A stretch of 64,000 bases of DNA from Actinomadura sp. K4S16 (GCF_008327685.1 NZ_BDDE01000017.1:1-64000), one strand, 5' to 3'; numbered from the stretch's first letter, positions 17,376-26,648 are shown. Notes: generated from the sequence alone by a model not told the origin. Program-made: numbers and translations.

Positions 17376-17413
17376 GGGAAACGCGAGAAAGCCCGGCTTG
17401 TGAGCCGCCGCGT
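17376..17413. other. Start of an 800-bp stretch without a gene (17.4-18.1 kb)
   Basis: From the tRNA to 18148 I find no supported protein gene. The stretch holds the repeat copy at 17414-17620, an AT-richer leader-like segment (17760-17860) and a solitary CRISPR-like repeat. The remaining open frames lack codon structure. Confidence 0.5.
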
Positions 17414-17620
17414 TTGCCCCGCTTCGTCCCCATGCCGGCTCGAGGTCGGCTCGGCGGCTCGATCCGGGCCCTGCGCCCACCCTGGTCAGGCCTCGAAAGC
17501 CAGGCACTCTTCACCCACCTAAGCCGGTCATACCACCCACTGATCCGACCGCAGGACCACAGGAGCAGTCAGCAACACCCTCCCGCAGGAGTGAATCCGC
17601 TGGCTCGCATCCCGCTGGCG
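17414..17620 (+). repeat. tRNA-downstream repeat, copy A
   Basis: The block from CCCCGCTTCGTCCCCATG to the segment TGGCTCGCATCCCG is repeated in diverged form at 33795-34000, including CGGCTCGGCGGCTCGATCC and AGCCGGTCAT. Its first part also follows the tRNA fragment at 55.6 kb. Confidence 0.7.
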
Positions 17621-17867
17621 GCGCCATCGAGCGCTTCCCATCAGGCGGTCATAGAGAGGGCGCCGCGATCAGAGCACGACGCGGACGAAAGCGCGCCTCT
17701 ACCCCTCGATACTCATACACCCGAAGGCAGCAACCCCACACCAACGGCTCTCAAGACACCCGGCCATCACGCTCACCAAGATCATTACATCTCTGCCCGG
17801 GATCGTGATCGCAAACCAACCGAATGAAACCCGACGCCTTCACTGCTAGCGTCGCAGGTCAGCAAGT

Positions 17868-17896
17868 ATCGGCCCCGCGCACGCGGGGATGGTTCC
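17868..17896 (+). CRISPR. Solitary type I-E-like CRISPR repeat (vestigial)
   Basis: The segment has the actinobacterial type I-E signature: perfect stem around CCCCGCGCACGCGGGG followed by ATGGTTCC. The upstream GCAGGTCAGCAAGTA and the AT-richer 80 bp before it look like a leader end. No second repeat follows at the expected 61-bp step and there is no cas gene. A related segment in inverse orientation lies at 50384-50411. Confidence 0.45.
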
Positions 17897-18148
17897 GCAC
17901 TCGCGGTGTACCGACGGGGCATCAACGCGCGGCCGCCGCTCGGATCCTCACAGCCGCATCGCCGGTACACACCGCCGGCACTCCTCGCTCTCCTCATGAG
18001 GTCAGGGTGGGCGGCCTGTCGTTGCCTTGACCATCACGGACGGCGACAGACCGGCCTACCGAGCATGACAGCGCAGCCTCGGGCCAGGGCGGCACGAGTT
18101 CCCCTGGCTTGTTTCCCACCACAGAAGCCGGGGCCGCCTCAGTCCCCC

Positions 18149-18379
18149 TTACAGGACGACCACCGCGACAGCCGCCGACCCGGCGACCACTGACGACCAA
18201 CGGAAGAGCTCCTTGGCAACCCGTACCTCGGCTGAGTCGGTTTCCCTCGGAGCCATCTCGTCGTAGAACTTGCGTGCTTTTGCGGCGGCGTCCCCGACAG
18301 CCGGCAGCGAGTAGATCCCACCTGACGGCCCGATCTCCTCGACCGTTGCGGCGCCCTCATCGTAGTTGTCGATCTCCAC
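18149..18379 (-). CDS. Small protein with a C-terminal membrane segment
   Basis: 76 residues from GTG 18379, with GGAGG 8 nt upstream. The body is acidic to neutral (MEIDNYDEGAATVEEIGPSG) and it ends in a hydrophobic helix (SSVVAGSAAVAVVVL), which suggests a tail-anchored protein. It diverges from the HTH gene across a short region with CAAC/GTTG dyads, so the HTH protein may regulate it. Function unknown. Confidence 0.55.
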   Translation of the reverse strand: MEIDNYDEGAATVEEIGPSGGIYSLPAVGDAAAKARKFYDEMAPRETDSAEVRVAKELFRWSSVVAGSAAVAVVVL

Positions 18380-18387
18380 GTCGATCA

Positions 18388-18427
18388 CCTCCAACAACTG
18401 AATGGCCTTGTTGCCAGTAGTTGGAGG
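18388..18427. promoter_or_regulatory. Inverted repeat in the divergent region (candidate operator)
   Basis: CCTCCAAC and GTTGGAGG form a perfect 8-bp inverted repeat 24 nt apart. Further half-sites (CCAACTG, TTGTTGGG) follow up to 18480. The cluster lies between the small protein gene and the XRE regulator gene, a likely place for autoregulation; the left arm overlaps the ribosome binding site of the small gene. Confidence 0.4.
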
Positions 18428-18472
18428 CTACCGAAGCCCAGACAGCTCAGGCAACAACTTCCAACTGATTAC

Positions 18473-19051
18473 TTGTTGGGATACCCTCTTGGCGTGGATG
18501 ATGGCGATAGGCAGCCGGAGACCTCCATCGGCGCCCCGTCTCCGTTCGTGGTTATGGTCGTCGGACCAGGCGAGTCGGACAACAGCCGCTTCGGGGAACT
18601 GCTTGAGCGTCTGCGCTGGAAGGCTGGCCTGTCTCGCGCTGATGCAGCGACCAAACTCGGATTCTCCTCTGAGTACTTGCGCCTCATCGAGGTAGGCAAG
18701 CGCACGCCTGCCCTTGGGCAGATGCGAAACCTGCTGCGTGTCTACGGTGCAAAGGGTGCCGTCGAGCAGATCTCGCCTCAGGGATACCGGCAGGACTTGT
18801 TGGTCTTCGACCCGCTCGACGGCGACCACGGCGATCCGGTCATCATCGAGTTCACCAGCAGGATCCGTGAAGCACGACGAAGGGCGCTCGGTGCCCCTCC
18901 GGACGAGGATGAGGACTGGGAACAGGCGGACTATGAGGGCCCGACTGAGAGTCGGGCCACCGAGCTCGGCCTGGTGGTATCTCTCCTGACCCGAGCGGAC
19001 GACAGCACGCTACGCAAAGTTCGCAAGTTGCTTGAGGACAGAGCAAGGTGA
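18473..19051 (+). CDS. XRE-type helix-turn-helix protein
   Basis: Up to 192 residues; the start is uncertain (TTG 18473, GTG 18494 or ATG 18554). The HTH domain is clear: FGELLERLRWKAGLSRADAA followed by LGFSSEYLRLIEVGKRTPAL. The C-terminal half is acidic and has no recognised domain. It is not the MmyB or ImmA type. The pairing with a small membrane protein across a dyad-rich promoter resembles small regulator pairs on mobile elements. Confidence 0.75.
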   Translation: MLGYPLGVDDGDRQPETSIGAPSPFVVMVVGPGESDNSRFGELLERLRWKAGLSRADAATKLGFSSEYLRLIEVGKRTPALGQMRNLLRVYGAKGAVEQISPQGYRQDLLVFDPLDGDHGDPVIIEFTSRIREARRRALGAPPDEDEDWEQADYEGPTESRATELGLVVSLLTRADDSTLRKVRKLLEDRAR

Positions 19052-19323
19052 CATGTCTCAGACGGGCCTGCCCACGAGGCCTTGGGGCTTGACGTACAGG
19101 GGCCTGTTAGGCCGCCAGGTCCAAGCCGCCCGGTCCTTCCGAACGTCCCCGCGCAGGCGCCGCCGCGGCATTGCTGGCGCTGTGGGCGGCGTGGGGGCAC
19201 GGTGCTACAGATGGCGGCCAGATGGTCGGACACCGTGGACTCCCGCTAGGAACGCTCAGGGGAAGACTCGGCGCGGCCGCGTACCTGCCTGAAGGGTCGA
19301 TGGAGACCGTTGGACCAGGAATG

Positions 19324-19335
19324 AGAACACGTTAC
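19324..19335. promoter_or_regulatory. KstR-like box before the first SnoaL gene
   Basis: AGAACACGTTAC lies 11 nt before the ATG of the SnoaL gene. It has the AAC-n2-GTT core of TetR-type KstR operators that control sterol catabolism and resembles the perfect palindrome at 20824-20835. Confidence 0.4.
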
Positions 19336-19345
19336 AGTTTCTGCC

Positions 19346-19783
19346 ATGGGCACAGTCACTTGGGACGCGCCGGACGGCGACCACCCCGCACGCCGGGCGG
19401 TGCGCGCGGCGATGGCCGCGGCCGCGGGCGGGCGCAAGCAGGAGTGGCTCGCGCTGTTCGGTCCGGACGCCGTCATCGAGGACCCCGTCGGCCCCTCGAT
19501 GCTCGATCCCGAGGGCAAGGGGCACCGGGGGCCGGACGGGATCGAGCGGTTCTGGGACGAGAACATCGCCCGGGTGCGCAAGTTCCACTTCCGGGTGAGC
19601 GACTCGTTCGCCAACGGCCCCGCCTGCGCCAACGTCGTCACCATCACCGCGACGCTGGACGGTGGGACCACCACGACGATCGACTGCCTGACCGTCTACA
19701 CCGTCGATGACGACGGCCTGATCACCTCGTTCCGCGCCCATTGGGAACCGGACCGCGTAATGGCCACCCTGACCTCCCCCTAA
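19346..19783 (+). CDS. SnoaL/NTF2-like protein, steroid isomerase type
   Basis: 145 residues. A cone-shaped NTF2-like fold is indicated by the helix AVRAAMAAAAGGRKQEWLALF, then DAVIEDPVGPS and IERFWDENIA, and the strand pairs near the end (LTVYTVDDDGLITSFRAHWE). The DPVG segment with an acidic residue is as in ketosteroid isomerase-like hydratases of sterol degradation. The KstR-like box just upstream supports a steroid or lipid role (inference). A second protein of this fold follows at 20871. Confidence 0.7.
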   Translation: MGTVTWDAPDGDHPARRAVRAAMAAAAGGRKQEWLALFGPDAVIEDPVGPSMLDPEGKGHRGPDGIERFWDENIARVRKFHFRVSDSFANGPACANVVTITATLDGGTTTTIDCLTVYTVDDDGLITSFRAHWEPDRVMATLTSP

Positions 19784-19953
19784 GACGCAGGGAAGCGGCT
19801 TCAGGGCCATGCGCACTCCCCAGCACCGTACTGGCTCCCCACGCTAGCGGCCGTGCTGTACACCGCCGAGCTGACGGTCGCGCTCGCGGTCATGCTCACC
19901 GCGGTCTTCGTCCCCCTCAACGGTGCGCATGCCTAGAACTACGTCCGCGCAGG
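19784..19953. other. Intergenic, possible membrane-protein remnant
   Basis: One plus-strand frame ending at the stop 19934-19936 reads LAAVLYTAELTVALAV then VFVPLNGAHA, reminiscent of the end of a DUF1772-like membrane protein, but it has no start and is cut upstream. Weak evidence only. Confidence 0.25.
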
Positions 19954-20045
19954 TCAAGCAGAATGCTCGTACTCGTTGAGAATTCCCCCAGACGTTGCCT
20001 TCTTCAGACGTTCAGCTGGGCGGTCTGGTCTGGTTGGCTGATCGG
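19954..20045 (-). pseudogene. C-terminal relic of an integrase-core transposase
   Basis: On the minus strand the frame ends GGILNEYEHSA-stop, preceded in a shifted frame by TAQLNV and RRQRLG. This is the characteristic tail of integrase-core (IS3/IS481-like) transposases. It contains a stop and a frameshift. A cleaner copy of the same tail lies at 26649-26757. Confidence 0.6.
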
Positions 20046-20823
20046 TGGAGGCAGCGGGGGGTGCGCCCCTGGGGGGTGCGACGTGCGACCCGATCGTCGC
20101 GGGCGGCGGGGGTCTGGGGCTGCGCCGCCGCTTTCGGTGGTGGTGAAGGATCTGGTGGCGCACTCGGCGCGGTGGTCAGGTGCTGCAGGTGGTCGCGGTG
20201 CTCGGCGAGGGCGTGCTCGACGGCGTCGCCCAGGTTCAACCCCAGAGCGCTGGTGGGCCGTCGGCGAGGTGCCGTGACGGGTCCCTTCTCCGGCGCCCGC
20301 TCCCAGGCGCGGTCATGGACCCCGATGGAAGCATGTAGACCGCCGCACCCGGCTGGAACCGCACACAGCCAGCACCGTCAGCCTCTCCACCACAGGGAGG
20401 GCTCTGGGGCGAGCTCGATCCGGCGCAGCGTACGGCGCTGGCGAGATGGGGCGGGCGTGCAACTACCCGGCCAGGGCGCCGCTGTGCTACCAGGGGAAGG
20501 ACTCCGACCACATCGTCGTCATCCCGGCGGGCTGGGCGAACGTGATCTCGGCAACGTCAGCCTGGCGCGAGGTCGTGCTGGCCGTGCGAGGGGGCCGGCG
20601 ACCTGGTGCGCGAGAGCGCGGTGCTCGGCAGCCAGGACCGGACGGCGACCCGTGACGGCGCTCACCGCGGTCCGCGGGCCGGTGGTCCCGGCCGCCCGTT
20701 TCACCGCGTGCAACTGCGGCCAACGGCCCGGCCGGTCAGCGGGTCCTCACAGCCGCACCGCCGGTACACCCCACTCACAGGTCGCCGCGCCGAACGCCGA
20801 GCGGGAGGGGCCCCCAGGGAATT
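20046..20823. other. Degenerate stretch of about 780 bp
   Basis: No frame here has a recognisable product. The sequence around 20735-20765 (TCCTCACAGCCGCACCGCC and on) repeats 17947-17970, again a sign of duplicated flanks. I treat the several open frames as chance. Confidence 0.4.
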
Positions 20824-20835
20824 AGAACGCGTTCT
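20824..20835. promoter_or_regulatory. Palindromic operator, KstR-like
   Basis: AGAACGCGTTCT is a perfect 12-bp palindrome with the AAC-n2-GTT core of KstR-type sites, 35 bp before the ATG at 20871. It overlaps the TTG at 20835, which argues against that codon as start. Confidence 0.55.
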
Positions 20836-20870
20836 TGTCAACGGCGGCGGTGTCGAGCAAGCTACGTCGC

Positions 20871-21362
20871 ATGGACCTGAATGCCCTGGAAGAGATCCGC
20901 CAGGTGAAGTACCGCTACTTGCGCTGCCTGGACCTGAAGGACTGGGACGGGTTCGCCGACACCCTCACCGATGACGCCCTGGGCACCTACGGAACCCGCG
21001 CGGTCGGCGAGGCGCTGCGCCTGGAAGGCCGCGATGCCATCGTCGACTACATGCGCGACAATCTCGGTCCCGAGATCACCACGGTGCACTTCGCGGGCCA
21101 ACCCGAGATCCGGGTCGACGGCGACAGGGCCGAGGGCACCTGGTGCCTGGAGGACACCGTCATCGCCAAGGCATTCCGGGTGCTGATCCGCGGTTCCGCC
21201 TTCTATGAGGAGACGTATCGACGCTGCGCGGACGGCGGATGGCGCATCAGTGGCATCGGCTATGAACGGACCTACGAATACTCGATATCGCTCGACGATG
21301 TGCCCAGCTTCAGGCTGCTGGCAGACCGCTGGGCGCCCTCGCCCCCGCAGCCGGGAACCTGA
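20871..21362 (+). CDS. SnoaL-like NTF2-fold protein
   Basis: 163 residues from ATG 20871. The start LEEIRQVKYRYLRCLDLKDW and FADTLTDDALGTYG is the classic SnoaL_4 pattern, as are DYMRDNLGP, TTVHFAGQPEIRV and GSAFYEETYRR. Members are dehydratases, isomerases or hydroxylases without cofactors. The upstream palindrome and the neighbouring steroid-isomerase-type gene suggest the two belong to one lipid or sterol regulon (inference). Confidence 0.75.
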   Translation: MDLNALEEIRQVKYRYLRCLDLKDWDGFADTLTDDALGTYGTRAVGEALRLEGRDAIVDYMRDNLGPEITTVHFAGQPEIRVDGDRAEGTWCLEDTVIAKAFRVLIRGSAFYEETYRRCADGGWRISGIGYERTYEYSISLDDVPSFRLLADRWAPSPPQPGT

Positions 21363-21599
21363 CCAGTATCAAGAGTCAGACTTGATGCGTGCCGTCGCCC
21401 GCCGCCAGCGCCCCGCGGACGAGGAAGTAGCCGTCAGTGGAGTCGGCGGTGGAGGCATGGCCAGATCGGTGGCGGTCAGGACCAGGCGACCTGCGCTTGC
21501 CCGCCTTGACCCACGCGGCCTACCTTGCGAGCGGCGGTGCGCGCGGCCAGAGGCATCACGTGAGTCAGGACTTGACGCGCTGCTGCTTGAGGCGGAGTT

Positions 21600-21896
21600 C
21601 CTCCTGCGGACCTCGGCTTGGACGGCTTGCTCGCGTTCCAGCCAGTCGGGCCTTTCGGCCTTCAGATTCGGGAAGCCGGTGAAGGCCAGCAGGTCCTCGC
21701 GGGCGGCGTCCAGGTGCTCGGCGGCGTCGGGATGCTTGGCCTCCAGTGAGGCCACGACCTGGGCGTCCAGCACCTTGGACATCTCCGAGACCTGGCTCTT
21801 GGAGATGCCCTTGATCCCCATCTGCTCGACCAGCTTGTCCACCCGCCGGGTGCTGACGCCCAGCAGAACCCGGGGCGGTCCAGGATCCGCGGCGGC
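21600..21896 (-). pseudogene. IS256-type transposase relic with internal deletion
   Basis: The minus strand reads LLGVSTRRVDKLVEQMG, GIKGISKSQVSEMSKVLD and, directly joined, EAKHPDAAEHLDAAREDLLA and FTGFP. In intact IS256-family transposases these pieces are separated by the catalytic DDE core of roughly 200 residues, which is deleted here. Both ends are also lost. A smaller piece of the same gene is at 29332-29372. Confidence 0.75.
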
Positions 21897-22006
21897 TCGA
21901 TGGATGAGGCCCGCAGCCGATTGGTCAACGGGCCACCGGCCGGCCCGGCCCCACGGTTCTCAGGACTGCTCTCGCGCTGGGCGCGCTGGTCACCCGGGCG
22001 TTCTTC

Positions 22007-24166
22007 TCAGCGGGCGGCGGGCACCGGGGGCGGCGCGGGGGTGTCGGGGAAGGGCTTGGTGGCCGGGTCGGTCAGGCGGGGGAGCCGGCGGTCGAGCCAG
22101 CGGGGGAGCCACCAGTTGGCTTTGCCCAGCAGGGCCATGGTCGCGGGCACCAGGAGCATCCGGACGACCGTGGCGTCGAGCAGGATCGCCGTGGACAGGC
22201 CCAGGCCGAGCATCTTCACCAGCGGTGACGGGTGGGCGACGAAGCCGAGGAAGACCACCGTCATGATCAGAGCGGCGGAGGTGATCACCCGGCCGGTGCC
22301 CGCCAAGCCGCGCGCGACCGACTCGGTGCTGTCGCCGGTGGCGTCGTAGCTCTCGCGGATGCTGGAGAGCAGGAACATCTCGTAGTCCATGGACAGGCCG
22401 AACAGGACCGCGAAGAAGATCGTGGGCAGCGGTGAGGCGATCGCATACGTTCCGTCCAGGCCGAACAGGTCCGCGCACCACCCCCACTGGAACACCGCGA
22501 CCACGACGCCGTAGGCGGCGCCGATCGACAGCAGGTTCATGACGGCGGCCTTCAGCGGCACGACGACGGCGCGGAACAGCACCATCAGCAGCAGGAACGA
22601 CGCGGCCAGGACCGCGGCGATGAAGATCGGGAGGGTCTTGTCGAGCTGCCGCGTGAGGTCGTCGGTCATGGCCGTCATGCCGGAGACGGCGACGTTGGCG
22701 GGGGCCAGGTCGCGAACGCGTTCCAGCGTCCGGGAGGTCTCGGCGTCCGCGGGGGCGCTGGTGGGGATCGCGGGCACGACGACCGCGTCCCCCCGGGGAG
22801 AGGTCCGCGGCGAGCCCACCGCGGCGATGCCGGGGTCGGCGGCGAGACGTTCGGTGAGGTCGGGGATGGTCTGGGCGGTCACGCCCGGGCGGCGCAGGTC
22901 GGCGACGAGCAGCAGCGGGGCATTGTGGCCGGGGCCGAAGCCCTCCGCCAGCAGGTCGTACGCGCGGCGGTGGGTCGTGCTCGTCCTGTCGTCGCCGGCG
23001 TCGGGGTAGCCGGTCTGCATCCACAACGCCGGGGCGGCGAGCGTGAGCAGCAGCGCCGTTGCGCCGAGCAGATACGGCCAGGGGCGGCCCGAGACACGAT
23101 GCGCCAGACGCCACCATGCCCCGTCTTCGGTGCGCTTGGCGGGGGAGCGGCGGCGGACGACGCGTCCGGCGTCGATGCGGTCGCCCAGCAGGGACAGCAG
23201 TGCGGGCAGCAGGGTGAGGGCGGTGGCCACGGCGAAGAGCACGACCAGCGCTGCGCCGAGCCCGATCGAGGCCAGCAGGCCCAAGCCGGTCAGCAGCAGC
23301 GCCGACATTGCGACGACGACGGCGCCTCCGGCGAACAGGACCGCCGAGCCCGCCGACGCCATGGCGTTCGACAGTGCGGTGCGGTTGTCCTGACCGGCCG
23401 TCCGGTTCTGGCGGTAGCGGGCCACGATGAACAGGGCGTAGTCGATGCCGACGCCCAGACCGATCAGCATTCCGACGCTCGTTGCGGCGCTCGTGACGTC
23501 CATTACATGGGCCAGCAGCGCGATGCCGGACAGCCCGGTGGCCACCGTGACCATCGCGATCGCGATCGGCACCAGGGCGGCGACGACCGTTCCGAAGACG
23601 ACGAGCAACACGACCAGGGCGGCCAGCAGACCGGCCACCTCGGTGCCCGAGGTCTCGGTCTCGGCGTTGACGAACGCGGCGTCGCCGCCGACCTCCGCGA
23701 CGGCACCGGCGGCCCGTACCGGCTCCAGCGCGCCGGTGATCGCCTTCACCGGCTCGGGGCCGAGCCCGGCCGAGGGCCGGTCGAAGGTGACCTCGGCGTA
23801 GCCGATGCGCCCATCGCGCGACACCGTGCCGGTGGCGAACGGGTCGGCGACGGCGGCCACGTCCTCGGCATCGGCGATCCGGGCGAGGGCCGCCTGGATG
23901 GCAGGTCGGTAGCGGTCGAGCCGTTCACCCTCCGGAGCGGCGAAGACCGCCTTGGCGCTGCCACCGGCCGCCTGCGGGAAGCGCTCCTCCAGAAGCTCCA
24001 TCGCCCGTTCGCTCTGGCTGCCCGGAGCGACGAGGTCGTCGGCGAACGTGCCGCCTGCGGTGCCCGCCAGCCCGATGACCAGGACGGCCAGGAGAGTCCA
24101 GAGCCCGATCGTCAGCCATGGTCGGCGGGCGCTGGTGTCGCCGATGCGACGGATGACGCGATGCAT
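22007..24166 (-). CDS. MMPL/RND-type membrane exporter
   Basis: 719 residues from ATG 24166 with AAGGAG upstream. Two repeated halves, each with one helix, a large external loop and five further helices (about 12 in total). The charged family motifs are present: GLGVGIDYALFIVARYR in the first half and LFGLSMDYEMFLLSSIRE in the second. Proton-driven MMPL proteins export lipids, siderophores or drugs. It stands back to back with a two-component system that starts 235 bp away, which may control it. Length and motifs are normal. Confidence 0.9.
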   Translation of the reverse strand: MHRVIRRIGDTSARRPWLTIGLWTLLAVLVIGLAGTAGGTFADDLVAPGSQSERAMELLEERFPQAAGGSAKAVFAAPEGERLDRYRPAIQAALARIADAEDVAAVADPFATGTVSRDGRIGYAEVTFDRPSAGLGPEPVKAITGALEPVRAAGAVAEVGGDAAFVNAETETSGTEVAGLLAALVVLLVVFGTVVAALVPIAIAMVTVATGLSGIALLAHVMDVTSAATSVGMLIGLGVGIDYALFIVARYRQNRTAGQDNRTALSNAMASAGSAVLFAGGAVVVAMSALLLTGLGLLASIGLGAALVVLFAVATALTLLPALLSLLGDRIDAGRVVRRRSPAKRTEDGAWWRLAHRVSGRPWPYLLGATALLLTLAAPALWMQTGYPDAGDDRTSTTHRRAYDLLAEGFGPGHNAPLLLVADLRRPGVTAQTIPDLTERLAADPGIAAVGSPRTSPRGDAVVVPAIPTSAPADAETSRTLERVRDLAPANVAVSGMTAMTDDLTRQLDKTLPIFIAAVLAASFLLLMVLFRAVVVPLKAAVMNLLSIGAAYGVVVAVFQWGWCADLFGLDGTYAIASPLPTIFFAVLFGLSMDYEMFLLSSIRESYDATGDSTESVARGLAGTGRVITSAALIMTVVFLGFVAHPSPLVKMLGLGLSTAILLDATVVRMLLVPATMALLGKANWWLPRWLDRRLPRLTDPATKPFPDTPAPPPVPAAR

Positions 24167-24400
24167 GACGGTGCTCCTTCGGGGGATGCGGCGGCGAGTG
24201 CGCCGGGGTGAGCTGTCGTACCAACCGTGCTCGCCGGGGCCGCCGCAGTCGCCCGTCCACCGGCGGAGCCGATCCCCGTCGCGCAGCGGAGGCCCGCTCC
24301 GCCTCGCGGCGGATGACCGGTGTGTCCGCTCCCGCATACGGTGGTCCCGCGCCCGCCGACAAGCCGCGGAGTGCACCGCATCTCGCACCGTGGAGCGCTG

Positions 24401-25633
24401 GTGAACCGCACGACACCGCCTTCCCGCCCGCTCGCCGAGGCCGCGGCAGGCCGCCCCGGAAGGCTCCGGGGGCCCTTCGCCCGCTGGCCGCGCGCCATGG
24501 ACGCCGTCCTCGCCGGGCTGGTCCTCCTCGTGCTGGTGTTCGTGCACGACATGCCCGGAGACGCCCTGGCCTTCCGTCCCCTTCGCGACCTCAACCTCGC
24601 CGCCCTGCCGGTCTTCGCCGCGGCCGGTACGGCGTTGTACTGGCGACGCCAGGCACCTCTGGCCGTGCTGAGCGTCACCTTGATCGCCTGGGCCCTGTTG
24701 CTGCCGACCACGCGCAACCTCGTCGGCGTTCCGGTGCTCATCGCCCTGTACAGCGCCGGGCGGTACTCGCCGGATTCACGGTGGGGGCCCGCGGGCGTCG
24801 TGGCGGCCGTCGCCCTGGTCACCGTTGACCTGCGCACGGAATCCGCGCCGTGGAGTGAGGTCGTATTCGGGGTCATCGTCATGGTCGGCCTGTGGTACGT
24901 GGGGCGCGGTCTCCGGCTGCGCGATCGCCACGCTGCCCGGCTCGTCGCAGAACAGGCCGCCGAGGCCGTCCGCATCGTGGCCGAGGAGCGGACGCGCATC
25001 GCCCGCGAGCTGCACGACGTGGTGGCCCATCGGGTGAGCGTCATGACCGTTCAGGCGGGCGCGGCCAAGGCGATGGCCGCGCACGCCGCCGACGGCCCGA
25101 TCCCGGAGCAGGCACTGCGGGCGATGGGGGCGGTCGAAGAGGAGGGACGGCAGGCGCTGGCCGAGCTGCGCCACCTGCTCGGCGTCCTGCGTCCTGAGAA
25201 CGATGCCGGGGGCCCCGAGCCCCAGCCCGGCCTGGCCGACGTTCCCCACCTCGCCGACCAGATCCGCGCAACGGGCGTCGCGGTGACCCTGTCGCTCGCC
25301 ACGCTCCCGACCGGACTGCCCGCTCGCGTGGACCTGTTCGCCTACCGCATCGTTCAGGAGGCGCTTACCAACGTGCTCAAGCACGCCGGTCCCGGCGCCC
25401 ACGCCGACGTCCGGCTCGGGGCCGCCGGCGGCGAGATCGTCATCGAGGTGCGCGACGACGGCGGCGGCACCGCCGCCCTGCCGGGAGACGCCCAGGACGG
25501 AACGCGCGGCCACGGCATCGTGGGGATGCGGGAGCGGGCACTACTGTTGGGCGGCACACTCGACGCCGGGCCGCGCCCGGACGGCGGGTTCGACGTCACC
25601 GCCCACCTGCCCACCGGAGGCGAGCCCGCGTGA
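24401..25633 (+). CDS. Sensor histidine kinase (HisKA_3, NarL-partner type)
   Basis: 410 residues from GTG 24401 with GGAG upstream. An N-terminal block of about five membrane helices (residues 35-165) is followed by HisKA_3: ERTRIARELHDVVAHRVSVM with the phospho-accepting His at about residue 205. The HATPase domain has the N box VQEALTNVLKHA, EVRDDGGG and GHGIVGMRERALLLGG. The sensor part has no external domain and may sense the membrane itself. Its stop overlaps the start of the response regulator (GTGA), so the two are co-translated. Confidence 0.9.
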   Translation: MNRTTPPSRPLAEAAAGRPGRLRGPFARWPRAMDAVLAGLVLLVLVFVHDMPGDALAFRPLRDLNLAALPVFAAAGTALYWRRQAPLAVLSVTLIAWALLLPTTRNLVGVPVLIALYSAGRYSPDSRWGPAGVVAAVALVTVDLRTESAPWSEVVFGVIVMVGLWYVGRGLRLRDRHAARLVAEQAAEAVRIVAEERTRIARELHDVVAHRVSVMTVQAGAAKAMAAHAADGPIPEQALRAMGAVEEEGRQALAELRHLLGVLRPENDAGGPEPQPGLADVPHLADQIRATGVAVTLSLATLPTGLPARVDLFAYRIVQEALTNVLKHAGPGAHADVRLGAAGGEIVIEVRDDGGGTAALPGDAQDGTRGHGIVGMRERALLLGGTLDAGPRPDGGFDVTAHLPTGGEPA

Positions 25634-26307
25634 GCATCCGTGTCGCCATCGTCGACGACCAGGCCCTCGTCCGCGGCGGCTTCGCCATGATCTTGCAGAT
25701 CCACGACGACATCGAGGTCGTCGCCGAGGCCGGGACCGGCACCGAGGCGATCGAGGCGGCGCGCCGGCACCGGCCCGACGTGATCCTCATGGACATCCGG
25801 ATGCCGGACATGGACGGTCTGGAGGCCACCGAGCGGATCCTGGCGGAATCCGACTGGAACGTCAGGGTGCTCATCCTGACCACGTTCGACCCGGACGAGT
25901 ACGTCTACCGGGCGATGCACGCCGGTGCCAGCGGCTTCGTCCTCAAGGACATCCCACCCGACCAGCTCGCCACCGCCGTGCGCACCGTCGCCGACGGCGG
26001 CGCTCTGCTGGCCCCCTCGATCACCCGCCGGCTGATCGGCCGGTTCGCCCGGCGGCTGAGCGTCAACAACGCCGTGGCCGAACGCCTGGAACGCCTCACC
26101 GACCGCGAGCGCGAAGTGATGGCCGCCGTGGCCCGCGGATCGAGCAACTCCGAGATCGCCAAAGAGCTCTTCATCGGACCCGCGACCGTCAAGACGCACG
26201 TCTCCGGCATCCTCACCAAGCTAGGCCTACGTGACCGCGCCCAGATCGTCATCTTCGCCTACGAGAGCGGCCTGGTCGAGGCAGGCGACCGCAACATCGG
26301 CCACTGA
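25630..26307 (+). CDS. NarL/LuxR-type response regulator
   Basis: 225 residues. Receiver domain with acidic pair VDD, phosphorylated Asp at about residue 55 (VILMDIRMPDMDG) and Lys in VLKDIPPDQ; C-terminal LuxR HTH with RLTDREREVMAAVARGSSN and GPATVKTHVSGILTKLGLRD. It partners the histidine kinase immediately upstream. The MMPL exporter across the divergent gap is the most likely target. Confidence 0.92.
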   Translation: MSIRVAIVDDQALVRGGFAMILQIHDDIEVVAEAGTGTEAIEAARRHRPDVILMDIRMPDMDGLEATERILAESDWNVRVLILTTFDPDEYVYRAMHAGASGFVLKDIPPDQLATAVRTVADGGALLAPSITRRLIGRFARRLSVNNAVAERLERLTDREREVMAAVARGSSNSEIAKELFIGPATVKTHVSGILTKLGLRDRAQIVIFAYESGLVEAGDRNIGH

Positions 26308-26648
26308 CCGGCGGTGGCGGGCCTACACCGGCTTTCGAGCCGCTGGGCGGTCGGGGGGCGGTGAGCCGTACCGGGGACGACCGACGGCCACGCCCGCCGC
26401 CACGACCGCTCAGGAACGCCGACTGGCGAGGCCGAGGAGATCAAGGTCCTCGTCGAGGCCGGGAAGTCGGGGGCCGTCCTCGTGAACTCGACCCCGCGTC
26501 CGCCCTTGAACGGCCACCGCACTGGGCGACAGACCCAGGAGAACGGCCCCTGTCTTCGGCTCGCCGGCCGCGACAGCGTCTCGTCCAGCCCTGGGACGGC
26601 GCGGCCCACCAGCAGCCCTGCTTCTGCCGAAAAGTACATCCGTTCAGG
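26308..26648. other. Intergenic, about 340 bp without a gene
   Basis: No supported gene and no clear hairpin; composition is like degenerate coding DNA. It leads into the transposase relic. Confidence 0.4.

Noticed and set aside
17295..17514. Minus-strand frames over tRNA-Lys
   Set aside because: They are translations of the tRNA and its flank, not proteins.
17868..17960. A CRISPR array after the solitary repeat
   Set aside because: No second repeat at about 61-bp spacing and no cas genes in the window, so it is not called as an array.
20012..20239. 75-residue minus-strand frame (NLGDAVEHALAEHRDHLQ)
   Set aside because: The start looks helical and plausible, but the rest is low-complexity and overlaps the transposase relic; no ribosome binding site.
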